NCBI GenBank assembly: GCA_036501365.1
Contig: DASYAL010000018.1
Coordinates: 56,650 to 120,649, forward strand
Length of the DNA: 64,000 nucleotides
From: CAIKMD01 sp036501365
GTDB taxonomy: Bacteria; Pseudomonadota; Alphaproteobacteria; ATCC43930; CGMCC-115725
Direction: 5' to 3'
This document shows positions 15,736 to 25,235 of the stretch, piece after piece. Every line of letters starts with the position of its first letter. Within the stretch, counting starts at the first letter, position 1. The notes beneath the pieces are model-generated. The model saw nothing but the letters and a program-made list of their open reading frames with translations. It was not told the origin of the DNA and searched no databases. Both the position numbers and the translations under genes were made by a program.

Positions 15736-17510
15736 GCCGGCGCGGCGGCTCGTTTCAGCTCGGCGCGGCGCTTCTCGGTGGCCGCCTTGTCGACCGCGAA
15801 TTTGCCGTCCACCACCACGCCGTAATATTCCGCCGCCGCTGCGGGGCTGACATAGCCCTGACGCACATCCTCGGCGACGCGCTCGGCCGGCCGCTCCCAG
15901 GCCGGGCCGTAGCCGCCGCCGCCGCCCGAGCGCAGCACATAGGCGTCGCCTACTTTCAGATTCGCCATCACCATCTTGGCGTTGGGGAAATCCTCTTTCC
16001 ATTTGCCGTCGACGCGCAGGCCGATCGAATTGCCGGTCGCTTCGCCGCCGCCTTCGAGCCCCCAGGGTTTGCAATGCGCGCGCTCGATCTGGCTCGAGAA
16101 CACGCAAGGCGCGCGCGCGCGGACGATGCGTTCGACGCCGAGACCTCCTCGGTATCTGCCGGCCCCGCCGCTATCGGGGATGAGGCGCAGCGATTCGACG
16201 ACGCAAGGGGTCTTCACCTCGGCCATCTCACTGGCGCTGTTATGCGTGTCGCCGTCGTTGATGCAAACCGTCGCCGAGACGCCGTCCTCGGTCATCTTGG
16301 CGCCCCAGCCGCCGCCCAAGGGTCCGAAATTGCCGAAATAGAATTCCCTGGTGCGCGGATCGACGCCGTGAAAGCCGGCGGCGATGAGATCGGCATGATG
16401 GCCGGCGATGACGCGATCGGGGATCGCCTTCGATAGCGCCTTGAAGACGGTGTCGACGATGGTCATCGGGAAGGTCATCCACCAGCGCATCGGCGCCGGC
16501 CGCACCGCGCTGATGACGCGGCCCGGCGGCACGATCACATTGAGGCTGCGGAACGAGCCGTCATTGATTGGATAGTCGGTCGGCGAGGTCAGGCATTTAT
16601 AGGCAACTTGCGCGCAGGCATAACCGGTGGTGATGCCGGAGTTGTAGAAGCCTTGCACCTGCTTCGAGACCTCGCTCAAGTCGACCGTCAGCTCGTCGCC
16701 GGCGACCGTCACCTTGACGCGGATCGGAATCTGCTTACCGATCGAGATGCCGTCGTCGTCCATGTAGGATTCGGCCTCGTAGACGCCGTCGGGAATCGTC
16801 AGCGTGCGCTGCCGCGCGGCATGCTCCGAATGGTCCATGATCGCGGCGATGGCATCGAGCACCGGCTCGCGGCCGTAGCGATCCAAGAGCTGCGAGAAGC
16901 GCCGCTCGCCGGTCTTCACCGCCGTCACCTGCGCGCGCAAATCGCCCATCGCCCGCGTCGGAATGCGGACGTTCATGCGGATAAAGTCCATCAGATCCTG
17001 ATTGGCGACGCCCGCCTTGTAGAGCTTCAGATAGGGGATCTGCAGCCCTTCGGAGAAGATATCGGTGGTGACGCCGCCGAGGACGCCGCCGATATCGATC
17101 CAATGCGCCATGCAGCAGGCGAAGGCCGCGAGCTGGCCGCCATGGAAGATCGGCATCGTCAGCGTGACGTGGTTCAGGTGCGAGCCCGTCGTATAGCTGT
17201 CGTTGGTGATAAGGATGTCGCCCGGCTTGATCCCGTCATAGCCGAAATGCTTGATCTTGGACTTCACCGTCTCGGACATGCCGCGGATGAACATCGGCAG
17301 GCCGATGCCGATCGACACCGTCTCGCCTTTGGCGGTGAAGAGACCGGTGGTGAAATCGAGCGCCTCGTAGATGATGGTGTTGTAGGCCGTCCGCATCAGA
17401 TTGGTCTTCATCTCTTCCGTCACGGCGATGACGCCGTTGCGGATGATTTCGGTGACGACCGGATCGGCCTTGCGGATGTTGGTTTGCGGGGGGGGCTTGG
17501 TCTCGCTCAT
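15732..17510 (-). CDS. hyuB: Hydantoinase B/oxoprolinase family subunit
   Basis: A 592-residue protein of the HyuB family, partner of the ATP-dependent HyuA subunit. Visible motifs are DPVVTEIIRNG near the N-terminus, GDILITNDSYTTGSHLNHVT and GGGYGPAWERP near the C-terminus, all typical of N-methylhydantoinase B and the related acetophenone carboxylase subunits. The ATG at 17510 (MSETKPPP) lies 4 bp beyond the stop of the A subunit, so the pair is coupled. The complex hydrolyses or carboxylates a substrate using ATP; whether the substrate is a hydantoin, oxoproline or ketone is unknown. Confidence 0.92.
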   Translation of the reverse strand: MSETKPPPQTNIRKADPVVTEIIRNGVIAVTEEMKTNLMRTAYNTIIYEALDFTTGLFTAKGETVSIGIGLPMFIRGMSETVKSKIKHFGYDGIKPGDILITNDSYTTGSHLNHVTLTMPIFHGGQLAAFACCMAHWIDIGGVLGGVTTDIFSEGLQIPYLKLYKAGVANQDLMDFIRMNVRIPTRAMGDLRAQVTAVKTGERRFSQLLDRYGREPVLDAIAAIMDHSEHAARQRTLTIPDGVYEAESYMDDDGISIGKQIPIRVKVTVAGDELTVDLSEVSKQVQGFYNSGITTGYACAQVAYKCLTSPTDYPINDGSFRSLNVIVPPGRVISAVRPAPMRWWMTFPMTIVDTVFKALSKAIPDRVIAGHHADLIAAGFHGVDPRTREFYFGNFGPLGGGWGAKMTEDGVSATVCINDGDTHNSASEMAEVKTPCVVESLRLIPDSGGAGRYRGGLGVERIVRARAPCVFSSQIERAHCKPWGLEGGGEATGNSIGLRVDGKWKEDFPNAKMVMANLKVGDAYVLRSGGGGGYGPAWERPAERVAEDVRQGYVSPAAAAEYYGVVVDGKFAVDKAATEKRRAELKRAAAPA

Positions 17511-17514
17511 AGAT

Positions 17515-19599
17515 TTACTTTCTCCCCGCGACCGCAATTTCGAGATGGCCATAGGCGTTGACGGTGAGCTGATCGCCGGGCGCCAGCACGGTGGTCGAAG
17601 CGTGTTCTTCGATCAGGGCGGGACCGGTGATCTTGTTGCCGGCGACGAGCGCGGCGCGCGCATAGGTCGGCGTCTCGACGAAGCCCGCGCCTTCGTAATA
17701 GACCGGCCGCTTGCCGGTGAAAGCGGCTTTCGCCAGCTCCGCGCCGCCCGCGGCGATCTTCTCTTGCGAGGGCTTGCGCATCACGCCGGTGACCGCCGTG
17801 CGCAGGCTGACGATCTCGGCGCGCTCGGCCGGCGCGTTGGTGCCGTAGCGCTGCTCGTGCTGCGCGTCGAAATGGTCCTTGATCGCCTTGCGGTCCTTCT
17901 TCTCGAAGACCTCCATCGGCAGATCGACCGTGACCGCGTGCTCCTGGCCGACATAGCGCATATCGACCGCGCGCTTGATCGCGATCTGATCGGGCTTCAC
18001 CGAAGTGGCGTCGATGTCGCGCCGGCCTTCGTCCTCGAGCTCCTTATAGACCTTCTCGATCTCCTCGAAGGACGCGTCATCGAGCCGGGTGAACCAGGTG
18101 CGCACGAAGTCGTAGCGCAGATCGGAGAACAGCATGCCATAGGCCGAGAACACGCCCGGCGCTTCCGGAACGATGACGCGGCGCATGCCGAGCTCGCGCG
18201 CGACCTCGACCGCATGCAAGGGCCCGGCACCGCCATAGGCGACGAGCACGTAATCGCCGACATCGAGACCGCGCTCGGTGGTGACGCCTTTGACCGCATA
18301 GGACATCGCCGTCACCGCGATCCGGAGGATGCCGTCGGCGGCCGCGGTCGCGTCCATGCCGAGCGGCTCGCCGATATGACTCGCGAGCGCTTTCTTCGCC
18401 GCGGCGGTGTCGAGCTTCATCTCGCCGCCGAGGAAGCGGTCGGCGCCGAGACGGCCGAGAGCGAGATTGGCGTCGGTGACGGTCGGCTCGGTGCCGCCGA
18501 GGCCGTAGCAGGCGGGACCGGGCGCGGCGCCGGCGCTTTGCGGGCCGACGCGCAGCATGGCGTCCTCGACCTTCGCGATCGAGCCGCCGCCGGTGCCGAC
18601 CTCGAAAATATCCATCATCGCGATCTGCACCGGCAGCGCTTTCTCATAGCCGCCGAGCAATGCCGAGCCGGTGGTGAGCGGCTCGCCGTCATGGATGACG
18701 CCGGCTTTGGCCGTGGTGCCGCCCATATCGAAGGCGATCGCATTCTTGAGGCCCAGCGTCTCGCACAGCATGCGGGTGCCGATCACGCCCGCAGCGGGGC
18801 CGGACTCGAGCATTCTGACGCAATATTGCCGCGCCTGCGCCGAGTCGTAGAGGCCGCCGGTCGACTGCACGATCAGAAACGAGCCCTTGAATCCCGATTT
18901 TCGGATGTGATCGTCGATGCCGCCGATATAGCGATCGACGATTGGGCCGATATAGGCGTTGGCGACGACCGTCGAGCAGCGCTCGAACTCGCGATATTCC
19001 TGGGAGAGCTCGTGGCTCGCCGAGACGAAGAGCTTGGGATGGCGCTTTTGCAGGATGGCTTTTGCGCGCTGCTCGTGCTCGGGATTGCGATAGCAATGGA
19101 GGAAGAGGATCGCGATCGCTTCCATGCCGAGGCCGGCGAGATGATCGCCCAGCGCCTCGATCTCGTTGTCGTCGAGCGGTTTCTCGATCTCGCCATCGGC
19201 GAGGATGCGCTCGTTGACCTCGAAGCGCAGCGCGCGCTCGACCAGCGGCTCGTGCTTCTGGAAGAACAGGTTGTAGGAATCCGGCCGGTTGATGCGGCCG
19301 ATCTCGTAGATGTCGCGGAAGCCCTTGGTGATGATGAGCGCGGTCTTGGCGCCGCGACGCTCGAGGATGGTATTGATGCCGACGGTCGAGCCGTGCAGCA
19401 AGAGGCCGACGCTCCGGTAATCGGCACCCGCCTTGGCCACGCCGTTGTTGATGCCTTCGACGAGATGCTTGGGCGTCGACAGCGCCTTGCCGAAATTGAG
19501 CTTGCCGGTCGTCTCGTCGAAAACGGCAACGTCGGTGAAGGTGCCGCCGATATCGGCGGCGAGCCGCAAGCTCGAGGATTTGGTCTCGAATGGCGCCAT
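17515..19599 (-). CDS. hyuA: Hydantoinase A/oxoprolinase family subunit
   Basis: A 694-residue HyuA-family ATPase subunit. The N-terminal phosphate-binding loop ADIGGTFTDVAVFD is clear, followed by GSTVGINTILERRGAKTALI, an actin-like GGTTAKAGVI segment and the domain-joining YGGAGPLHA. It precedes the B subunit with only 4 bp between them. Upstream in the same direction are a VOC-type extradiol enzyme and an SDR, suggesting a four-gene catabolic operon. The same domain pair occurs in N-methylhydantoinase, 5-oxoprolinase and acetophenone carboxylase. Confidence 0.93.
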   Translation of the reverse strand: MAPFETKSSSLRLAADIGGTFTDVAVFDETTGKLNFGKALSTPKHLVEGINNGVAKAGADYRSVGLLLHGSTVGINTILERRGAKTALIITKGFRDIYEIGRINRPDSYNLFFQKHEPLVERALRFEVNERILADGEIEKPLDDNEIEALGDHLAGLGMEAIAILFLHCYRNPEHEQRAKAILQKRHPKLFVSASHELSQEYREFERCSTVVANAYIGPIVDRYIGGIDDHIRKSGFKGSFLIVQSTGGLYDSAQARQYCVRMLESGPAAGVIGTRMLCETLGLKNAIAFDMGGTTAKAGVIHDGEPLTTGSALLGGYEKALPVQIAMMDIFEVGTGGGSIAKVEDAMLRVGPQSAGAAPGPACYGLGGTEPTVTDANLALGRLGADRFLGGEMKLDTAAAKKALASHIGEPLGMDATAAADGILRIAVTAMSYAVKGVTTERGLDVGDYVLVAYGGAGPLHAVEVARELGMRRVIVPEAPGVFSAYGMLFSDLRYDFVRTWFTRLDDASFEEIEKVYKELEDEGRRDIDATSVKPDQIAIKRAVDMRYVGQEHAVTVDLPMEVFEKKDRKAIKDHFDAQHEQRYGTNAPAERAEIVSLRTAVTGVMRKPSQEKIAAGGAELAKAAFTGKRPVYYEGAGFVETPTYARAALVAGNKITGPALIEEHASTTVLAPGDQLTVNAYGHLEIAVAGRK

Positions 19600-19646
19600 G
19601 GGCGTCGGTCCTATTCCTTAGCGGTTAGCAGTGATGACGGAAGCTT

Positions 19647-20594
19647 TCAGGTGACGGCGTAGGTCTGGAACCGCGCCGGCATCGATTCGCCCCACTGCGC
19701 GTAGGTTCCCTTGCCGGCTTCGGCGAGACCGGGCGGCGTCGCCGCGTTGAGTACGTCGCTGTCGGTCCAATGCTCGTGGACCCGGCCCCAGGGATCGCAC
19801 CAATAATCGTAGACCTGGCTGCCGAGCCGGTGCCGCCCGATGCCCCACATATGCCGGTACTTATTCTTCTTGGCGAGATGCTCGTGACCCAGCATCACGT
19901 CGTCGAAATCACGCACCTCGTAAGAGAAGTGATTGAGGCCGGCCTTCGGGCCTTTCATCGTGAAGAAGACGTGGTGATCGACATAGGTTTCGCCGCAATC
20001 GCAGCGATTGAAGGACGAGACCAGGTTGCCCGGCTCGCCGGCCCAGACATCGTCGGAGCAAAGGAAGCCGAGCGTCTCGCGATACCAGGCGAGCGTCTTT
20101 GGGAGATCGCTCGTGGCGATGACGCCGTGGCCCATGCGCTTCACCTGCGCCGGTCCTGCCGCCAGCCGCGTCAGCTCGCCGGCGCGGCGGAATTTCTCGC
20201 TGCCAAAATTGACGACGTTGCGCCGGACCGGCAAGGGCGCGACATCGGCGATGCCATGGACGACCTCGATCGCGAAGCCGTGCGGATCGGTCAAGCGCAC
20301 GCGCTGGCCGCCGCCCGGCCCGTCAAGCGCCTCGACCTTCGACGCGCCGCCGACCTTGCTCAGCCGCTCGAGATCCTCGGCGCGCGCGGCCGAGAACGCC
20401 ATGCCGAGGAATTTCGGCTCGCCGAGATGCGTGACATGGAGATACGCGGCAGGATCGGTGCCGCGCATATAGAGCGTGTCCTTGGTGCGCGCGGCGCGCA
20501 CCATGCCGAAATCGAGGAGAAATTCCTCGGCGAGATCGAGATCGGGCGATTGCAGCCGCCCGAAGGCGATATCCCTCACCTTGACGACCGGCAT
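19647..20594 (-). CDS. Two-domain VOC extradiol dioxygenase-like protein
   Basis: A 315-residue type I extradiol dioxygenase-like protein with two VOC modules. The C-terminal module keeps a complete 2-His-1-Glu set: RMGHGVIA, LNHFSYEV and VHEHWTD. The N-terminal module (VRDIAFGRLQSPD, ending DPHGFAIEVVHG) is probably structural. The ATG at 20594 (MPVVKVRD) is 3 bp before the upstream SDR stop. It sits between the SDR and HyuA genes. The family cleaves catechols; the specific ring is unknown. Confidence 0.88.
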   Translation of the reverse strand: MPVVKVRDIAFGRLQSPDLDLAEEFLLDFGMVRAARTKDTLYMRGTDPAAYLHVTHLGEPKFLGMAFSAARAEDLERLSKVGGASKVEALDGPGGGQRVRLTDPHGFAIEVVHGIADVAPLPVRRNVVNFGSEKFRRAGELTRLAAGPAQVKRMGHGVIATSDLPKTLAWYRETLGFLCSDDVWAGEPGNLVSSFNRCDCGETYVDHHVFFTMKGPKAGLNHFSYEVRDFDDVMLGHEHLAKKNKYRHMWGIGRHRLGSQVYDYWCDPWGRVHEHWTDSDVLNAATPPGLAEAGKGTYAQWGESMPARFQTYAVT

Positions 20595-20596
20595 CG

Positions 20597-21376
20597 TCAG
20601 ATCACGCCGGCGTAGGAGCCGCCGTCGAGCTGGAGATTCTGGCCGGAGATGAATCCCGCTTGCGCGCTGCACAGATAAGCGCAAGCGTCGCCGAATTCCT
20701 CGGGCGTGCCCATGCGCTTGGCAGCGAGGGTCGCGGCGATGCGCTTATAGGCTTCATCGAGGGTGATGCCCTCGGCCTTCACCATGCGCTCGGCCATGAA
20801 GCGCTGGCGGCCGGTGTTGATGCGCTCGGGCAAAAGGTTGTTGATGGTGACGTTGTCGGCCATCACCTCGAAGCTCTGCGACTTCGAGAACGCGGTAAGC
20901 GCGGCGCGCGCCGCGGTCGAGAGGCCCATATGCGGGCGCGGCGACTTCACCATCGCCGAGGTGATGTTGACGATACGGCCGAATTTGCGCGCCTGCATGC
21001 CCGGGATGACCGCACGGATCAGCAGCACCGCCGGCAGCATGTTGGCGCCGAGCGCTGCCAGCCATTGCGCCTCGTCCCAATCGGCGAGCTTGCCGGGCGG
21101 CGGGCCTTCGTTGTTGTTGACGAGCATGTCGGGCGCGGGACAAGCGGCGAGCAGCAACTGGCGCCCGGCATCGGCGTTGATGTCGGCTTTGACAGTCGCG
21201 ACCGTGCCGCCGGTCTTGGCGCGGATTTCCGCCGCCGCCTCGTCTAAAGGCCCTTGATTCCGGCCGTTGATCCAGACCGCGACGCCCTCGCGCGCCAAAG
21301 CGAGCGCGCAAGCCTTGCCGAGGCCCTTGGAGGACGCGCAGAGAATGGCCTTGCGGCCCTTGATACCGAGATCCAT
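20597..21376 (-). CDS. SDR family protein with non-canonical active site
   Basis: A 259-residue short-chain dehydrogenase-like protein. It has the nucleotide fold but with CASSKGLGKACA in place of TGxxxGIG, and VNNNEGPPPGK in place of NNAG. At the catalytic position it reads HMGLSTAARAALT, so the Tyr-x-x-x-Lys pair is absent. These features match what I recall of the BKR_like_SDR_like subgroup, whose chemistry is unclear. The ATG at 21376 (MDLGIKGRKA) is chosen; upstream in-frame codons lack similarity. It leads the hyuAB-type operon. Confidence 0.85.
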   Translation of the reverse strand: MDLGIKGRKAILCASSKGLGKACALALAREGVAVWINGRNQGPLDEAAAEIRAKTGGTVATVKADINADAGRQLLLAACPAPDMLVNNNEGPPPGKLADWDEAQWLAALGANMLPAVLLIRAVIPGMQARKFGRIVNITSAMVKSPRPHMGLSTAARAALTAFSKSQSFEVMADNVTINNLLPERINTGRQRFMAERMVKAEGITLDEAYKRIAATLAAKRMGTPEEFGDACAYLCSAQAGFISGQNLQLDGGSYAGVI

Positions 21377-21490
21377 CTGTCCGATCGCCCGACTGCAGCG
21401 AGGCCGCATCTTATCGAGATTTTTCGCGCCAAAACAAGGGCCCGAGCAAGATCGCATCGGGTGGAACGCCCGTTGGTCTTGCCCGCGGCA

Positions 21491-21520
21491 TTGACGCGTT
21501 CCGCGCGCACCACCTATCGT
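21491..21520 (+). promoter_or_regulatory. Candidate sigma-70-like promoter
   Basis: TTGACG at 21491-21496 and TATCGT at 21515-21520 are separated by 18 bp, in the divergent gap upstream of the Gfo/Idh/MocA oxidoreductase gene. The start codon is 36 bp beyond the -10 box and has a GGGAGGA site. The match is moderate and based on sequence only. Confidence 0.35.
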
Positions 21521-21555
21521 CGAAACGAACCCTATCAAGGGCTTCGGGAGGAAGC

Positions 21556-22554
21556 ATGCAGCGCTTTGCGTATATCGGCACCGGCTGGTGGGGCATGGAG
21601 CTCGCCAAGAATTCGGTGACGCTCAAGGACATCATCGCAATCGCCGGCTGCTGCACGTTGGTCGAGAAAGAGGCCGACACCTTCCATCGCCAATTCAGCG
21701 GCAAGGTCTATCCGCGCTACGAGGACGCGCTCGCCGATCCCGAAGTCGACGCGGTGCTCTTGGCAACGCCGCATTCGCTGCATTGGACGCAGATCATCGG
21801 CGCCGCCAAGGCGAGGAAGAACGTCTTCGTCGAAAAGCCGCTGGCGCTCACCGTCGAGACCGGCCAGCAGGCGGTGAAGGCCGTCGAGGATGCGCACCTG
21901 ACGCTCGGCATCGGCCACAACCGGCGCTATTCGACAGTGGCGCGGGCGATGAAGGAGATGGTCGAAAGCGGCCAGTGCGGCAAGATCCTTCATGTCGAGG
22001 CGAATTATTCGAGCGCCGGCGGAATGCATTACGTGCCTGGCATGTGGCGCGCGAAACGCGAGGAATGCCCCGGCGGCGGCCTCGCGCCGATGTCGCTCCA
22101 TGTCATCGACACGCTGACCTGGATCCTCGGGCCGATCGCGCGGCTCTCGGGGATCGCCAAGCGCCAGGCGATCACGAAGGTCGAGCTCGACGACACCGCG
22201 GCCGCGCTCTTCGAGCTCGAGAGCGGTGCCACCGGCTCGCTCGGCTGCATCTTCGCCTCGGCGATGAACGCGACGCTGAAGCTCTACGGCACCAAGGCGA
22301 ACATCGAGGCGCGCGACAATTTCAAGGAGCTGGTGGTGACGCCGGTCTCGCCGCAAGAGCCGGTCGTCAGGACGCGTTACGACATCGACGACACGGTGCA
22401 GCAGGAATTGCGCGCTTTCGCCGAGGCCTGCGCCAACCACACCAAATTCCCGGTGCGCCCGGCCGAGGCGCTGCACAATGTCGCGGTGATGCAGGCGATC
22501 ATGGAGTCGTCGGACAACGGCAGCGCCTGGGTGAAGCTCCCGCCGCGGGGCTAG
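21556..22554 (+). CDS. Gfo/Idh/MocA family oxidoreductase
   Basis: A 332-residue NAD(P)-dependent oxidoreductase. The Rossmann half starts IGTGWWGMELAKNS and contains the conserved VEKPLALTVETG, whose EKP helps bind nicotinamide; the C-terminal half is the GFO_IDH_MocA_C sheet domain (NYSSAGGMHYVPGMWR onward, with DTLTWILGPIARL). Family members act on sugars, inositols and biliverdin-like substrates. It is transcribed away from the hyuAB-type operon and is followed by a palindromic repeat. Substrate unknown. Confidence 0.9.
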   Translation: MQRFAYIGTGWWGMELAKNSVTLKDIIAIAGCCTLVEKEADTFHRQFSGKVYPRYEDALADPEVDAVLLATPHSLHWTQIIGAAKARKNVFVEKPLALTVETGQQAVKAVEDAHLTLGIGHNRRYSTVARAMKEMVESGQCGKILHVEANYSSAGGMHYVPGMWRAKREECPGGGLAPMSLHVIDTLTWILGPIARLSGIAKRQAITKVELDDTAAALFELESGATGSLGCIFASAMNATLKLYGTKANIEARDNFKELVVTPVSPQEPVVRTRYDIDDTVQQELRAFAEACANHTKFPVRPAEALHNVAVMQAIMESSDNGSAWVKLPPRG

Positions 22555-22574
22555 AGCAAGCCATTAAACCATAT

Positions 22575-22648
22575 CGTCATGCCCGGACTTGTTCCGGGCA
22601 TCCACGATTTTGAACCCGTGGATGGCCGGGACGAGCTCGGCGATGACG
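22575..22648. repeat. REP-like palindrome, CGTCATGCCCGG type
   Basis: The element starts CGTCATGCCCGGACTTG and ends CTCGGCGATGACG, with internal arms GGGCATCCACG and CGTGGATGGCC. It lies between convergent genes (Gfo/Idh and the ThDP enzyme) and could serve as a bidirectional transcript end. Only one copy of this exact type is seen in the window. Confidence 0.75.
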
Positions 22649-22655
22649 GATACGC

Positions 22656-24299
22656 TTAACTAACCCTCTTCGGCCGCACCGGCGTCAGGAAACGCAGCAG
22701 CGAGAACGGATTCGGCATCTCGCCGACCGGGCATTCGATCAGCGCCGGCGCGTTGGAGGCGATCGCGCGCTTCAGCGCCGGCCGCAGCGCCTCGGCGCTC
22801 GCACAACGTTCATGCGCGATGCCGAAGCTGTCGGCGAGCTTCATGAAATCGGGATTGACGAGGTCGCTGCCGATGACGCGGTTGCCGTAATCCTCTTTCT
22901 GGCTGCGGCGCACATTGCCGAAAGCATTGTCGTTGAAGACGACGAAGGTCACGGCGAGGTTGTGCCGCACCGCCGAGGCGAGCTCCTGCACGTTGAACAT
23001 GAAGCCGCCATCGCCGGCGATGCAGACGACAGGCGCGTCGGGCCGCGCCGCCTTGGCGCCGAGCGCGGTGGCGACGCCCCAGCCGAGCGTGCCCTGATAG
23101 GCCGGCGTCAGGAACGTGCGTGGCGCGTAGGCTTCCCAGAACAACCGGATGACATGGCCGATCTGCGTCACCTCATCGACGAAGATACCGTTCTCGGGCA
23201 ACTCCGCGCGCAGCGCGGCGATATAAGCCGCTTGCGGCGCGAAGCGCTGTTGCGCCATGGTGAGGAATTCGGCCTTCAGGCCCGCGATCTCGTCGCGTCG
23301 CGATTCCCGTTTCTTGTTGTGCTTGGCGAGCGCGGGGATCAGCGCGCGCAGCGCCCGAGTGGCATCGCCGACGATGCCGACCTGCGGCCGGCGGATGCGG
23401 TCGATCTCCTCGGGATCGGCGTCGATGCGCACGACCTTCAATCCGGGATCGACGCCGAAATTCATCTGCTGCAACTGCAGCCGCGTGCCGACCGCGAGCA
23501 CGACATCGCAATCGGCCCAGAGTTTCTGCTGCGGCAGGACCGAGATGCTCCAGGGATTGCGGCCGTCGACCACGCCAATGCCCGAGCGGTGATGCCCGAT
23601 CGGCGCCTGCAGCATCTGCGCGACTTCCAAGAGCTCGGCGCCCGCGCCCATCGCGCCGCCGCCGACCACGATCAGCGGGCTCGAAGCGGCGCCCAAGAGT
23701 TTCGCCGCCGCCTCGATCGCATCGGGATCGATCGACGCCGTCTCGGACTGCGTCGCCGCTGGGAAATCCAATGCCGCGCGCTTCGGCCACACATCCGGCG
23801 CGCATTCGAGCGCGACCGGCCGCGGCCGGCCGGAGCGCAGCTGACGGAAGGCCTCGTCCATGATGAGCGGCGCCTCGTGCGGGGCACGAATCCGCGCTGC
23901 GTATTTCGCGAGCCGTTCCATGATGCCGAGTTGGTCCGGCAACTCGTGCAGCAAACCGAGGCCGCGGCCGATCATCGGCTGCGGGATCTGGCCGGTGAGC
24001 GCGAGCACCGGCGCGTTACAGGCATAGGCGGTGCAGAGCGCGCCGGTCGAATTGAGGAAACCCGGACCGGGCACGACGACATAGGCTTGCGCCTGGCCGG
24101 TCGCCATCGCCGCGCCCAGCGCCATATAGGCGGCGCCCTGCTCGTGGCGGGTATGCACCACGCGGATCTTGTCTTGTGCGTCGTGCAAGGCGGCAAAGAA
24201 CACATCGTTCTGCACGCCCGGCAGACCGAAGATCGTGTCGACGCCGTTGAGGATCAGCGAATGGACGACCGCTTCGGCGGCGTTCATGGTCTCGGTCAT
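22656..24299 (-). CDS. Thiamine diphosphate-dependent enzyme (acetolactate synthase-like)
   Basis: A 547-residue ThDP enzyme of the acetolactate synthase/benzoylformate decarboxylase superfamily. The N-terminal PYR domain has the catalytic Glu in RHEQGAAYMALG near residue 51, a central TH3-type domain, and the C-terminal PP domain has GDGGFMFN with the Asn partner in NDNAFGNV. It shares a minus-strand run with a VOC dioxygenase and a second ThDP enzyme. It could be a decarboxylase or carboligase of 2-oxo acids. A branched-chain biosynthetic role is unlikely as no ilvN lies nearby. Confidence 0.9.
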   Translation of the reverse strand: MTETMNAAEAVVHSLILNGVDTIFGLPGVQNDVFFAALHDAQDKIRVVHTRHEQGAAYMALGAAMATGQAQAYVVVPGPGFLNSTGALCTAYACNAPVLALTGQIPQPMIGRGLGLLHELPDQLGIMERLAKYAARIRAPHEAPLIMDEAFRQLRSGRPRPVALECAPDVWPKRAALDFPAATQSETASIDPDAIEAAAKLLGAASSPLIVVGGGAMGAGAELLEVAQMLQAPIGHHRSGIGVVDGRNPWSISVLPQQKLWADCDVVLAVGTRLQLQQMNFGVDPGLKVVRIDADPEEIDRIRRPQVGIVGDATRALRALIPALAKHNKKRESRRDEIAGLKAEFLTMAQQRFAPQAAYIAALRAELPENGIFVDEVTQIGHVIRLFWEAYAPRTFLTPAYQGTLGWGVATALGAKAARPDAPVVCIAGDGGFMFNVQELASAVRHNLAVTFVVFNDNAFGNVRRSQKEDYGNRVIGSDLVNPDFMKLADSFGIAHERCASAEALRPALKRAIASNAPALIECPVGEMPNPFSLLRFLTPVRPKRVS

Positions 24300-24314
24300 C
24301 GCCGCACCCGATGT

Positions 24315-25175
24315 TTATTGATCGATTTCCCAGAACGCCCAGCCTGGATGCTTTTCCCAGACCCGCGGCTGCCAGTGGTCGTCCATGACATCCATGTCGG
24401 CAAAATATTCGGTGTTACCGCCGGCCGGCGCGTCGAAATACCAAAAGATGTTGGAGCCGAGGATGTGGCGGCCGAGCTTGGTCGCGGGCTTCCATCCCTT
24501 GTCCTTCATGAACTTGCCGCCCTGCAGCACCTCGTCGAAGCCGTTGACCTCGAAAGCCACGTGGTTAAAGCCGCCGGACTTGGGCCGCGCGAGTAGAAAA
24601 AGATTGTGATGATCCTGCGCCCCGGCGCAGCGCATGAAATCGCCAAGCCCGCCGGACCGATCGCTCAACCGGAATTGCAGCCGGTCGGTATAGAAATCGG
24701 AGATTTCGCGCGCGCGATCCTTCGGCACGAAGAAGACGACATGGCCCATGCGCGAAGGCGTCACATGCGGCGCGGGTTGGAGCGGATGATTGAGGCGTTC
24801 CGTCGGCTTCACCTCCTGCACCTTCTCGATCTGAAAGGCGATCGGCATGCCCCAGGGATCCTGCGCATGGAGCGTGCCATCGGCATCGCGCCGAACCTTT
24901 TGGTCTTTGCCGAGCTCGGCGCCGATCGCGTCGAGCGACCCGGTATTGTCGACGCCCCAGATGCATTCGCGCAGGGTCGAGCCGCCTTCGACCGCCGGCG
25001 GCAGCGACGGATCTGTCGCGCCTCGTACCTTCAGAGTCTGACCGGAGGGCAGCACATAATCGGCGCCGCTCGTGCCTCGATCGACGCGCTTCAGCCCCCA
25101 ATCGTCGTAATAGCGCGCGCTCGTCGCGACATCCTCGACTCCAAAAACAAGCGATTCGATACGCGTGATCTTCAT
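24315..25175 (-). CDS. Two-domain VOC extradiol dioxygenase-like protein
   Basis: A 286-residue type I extradiol dioxygenase-like protein. The C-terminal module has a full metal set: RMGHVVFFV, FNHVAFEV and GNTEYFADMD. The N-terminal module (RIESLVFGVEDVATSARYY) appears structural. It lies 15 bp before the downstream ThDP gene and 60 bp after the upstream one, in the middle of a three-gene minus-strand run. Its genuine substrate is unknown, but cleavage of a catechol-like ring is the family role. Confidence 0.87.
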   Translation of the reverse strand: MKITRIESLVFGVEDVATSARYYDDWGLKRVDRGTSGADYVLPSGQTLKVRGATDPSLPPAVEGGSTLRECIWGVDNTGSLDAIGAELGKDQKVRRDADGTLHAQDPWGMPIAFQIEKVQEVKPTERLNHPLQPAPHVTPSRMGHVVFFVPKDRAREISDFYTDRLQFRLSDRSGGLGDFMRCAGAQDHHNLFLLARPKSGGFNHVAFEVNGFDEVLQGGKFMKDKGWKPATKLGRHILGSNIFWYFDAPAGGNTEYFADMDVMDDHWQPRVWEKHPGWAFWEIDQ

Positions 25176-25235
25176 CTCAACCTCCCGCGGCGCTGATTGC
25201 GCCGACCTTACCGGCTTTGACCGGTCGTGGGCAAA

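Noticed and set aside
17401..19662. A 753-residue open frame opposite the hydantoinase genes
   Set aside because: Antisense to hyuA and hyuB; no domain motifs, so a shadow of high-GC codon use.
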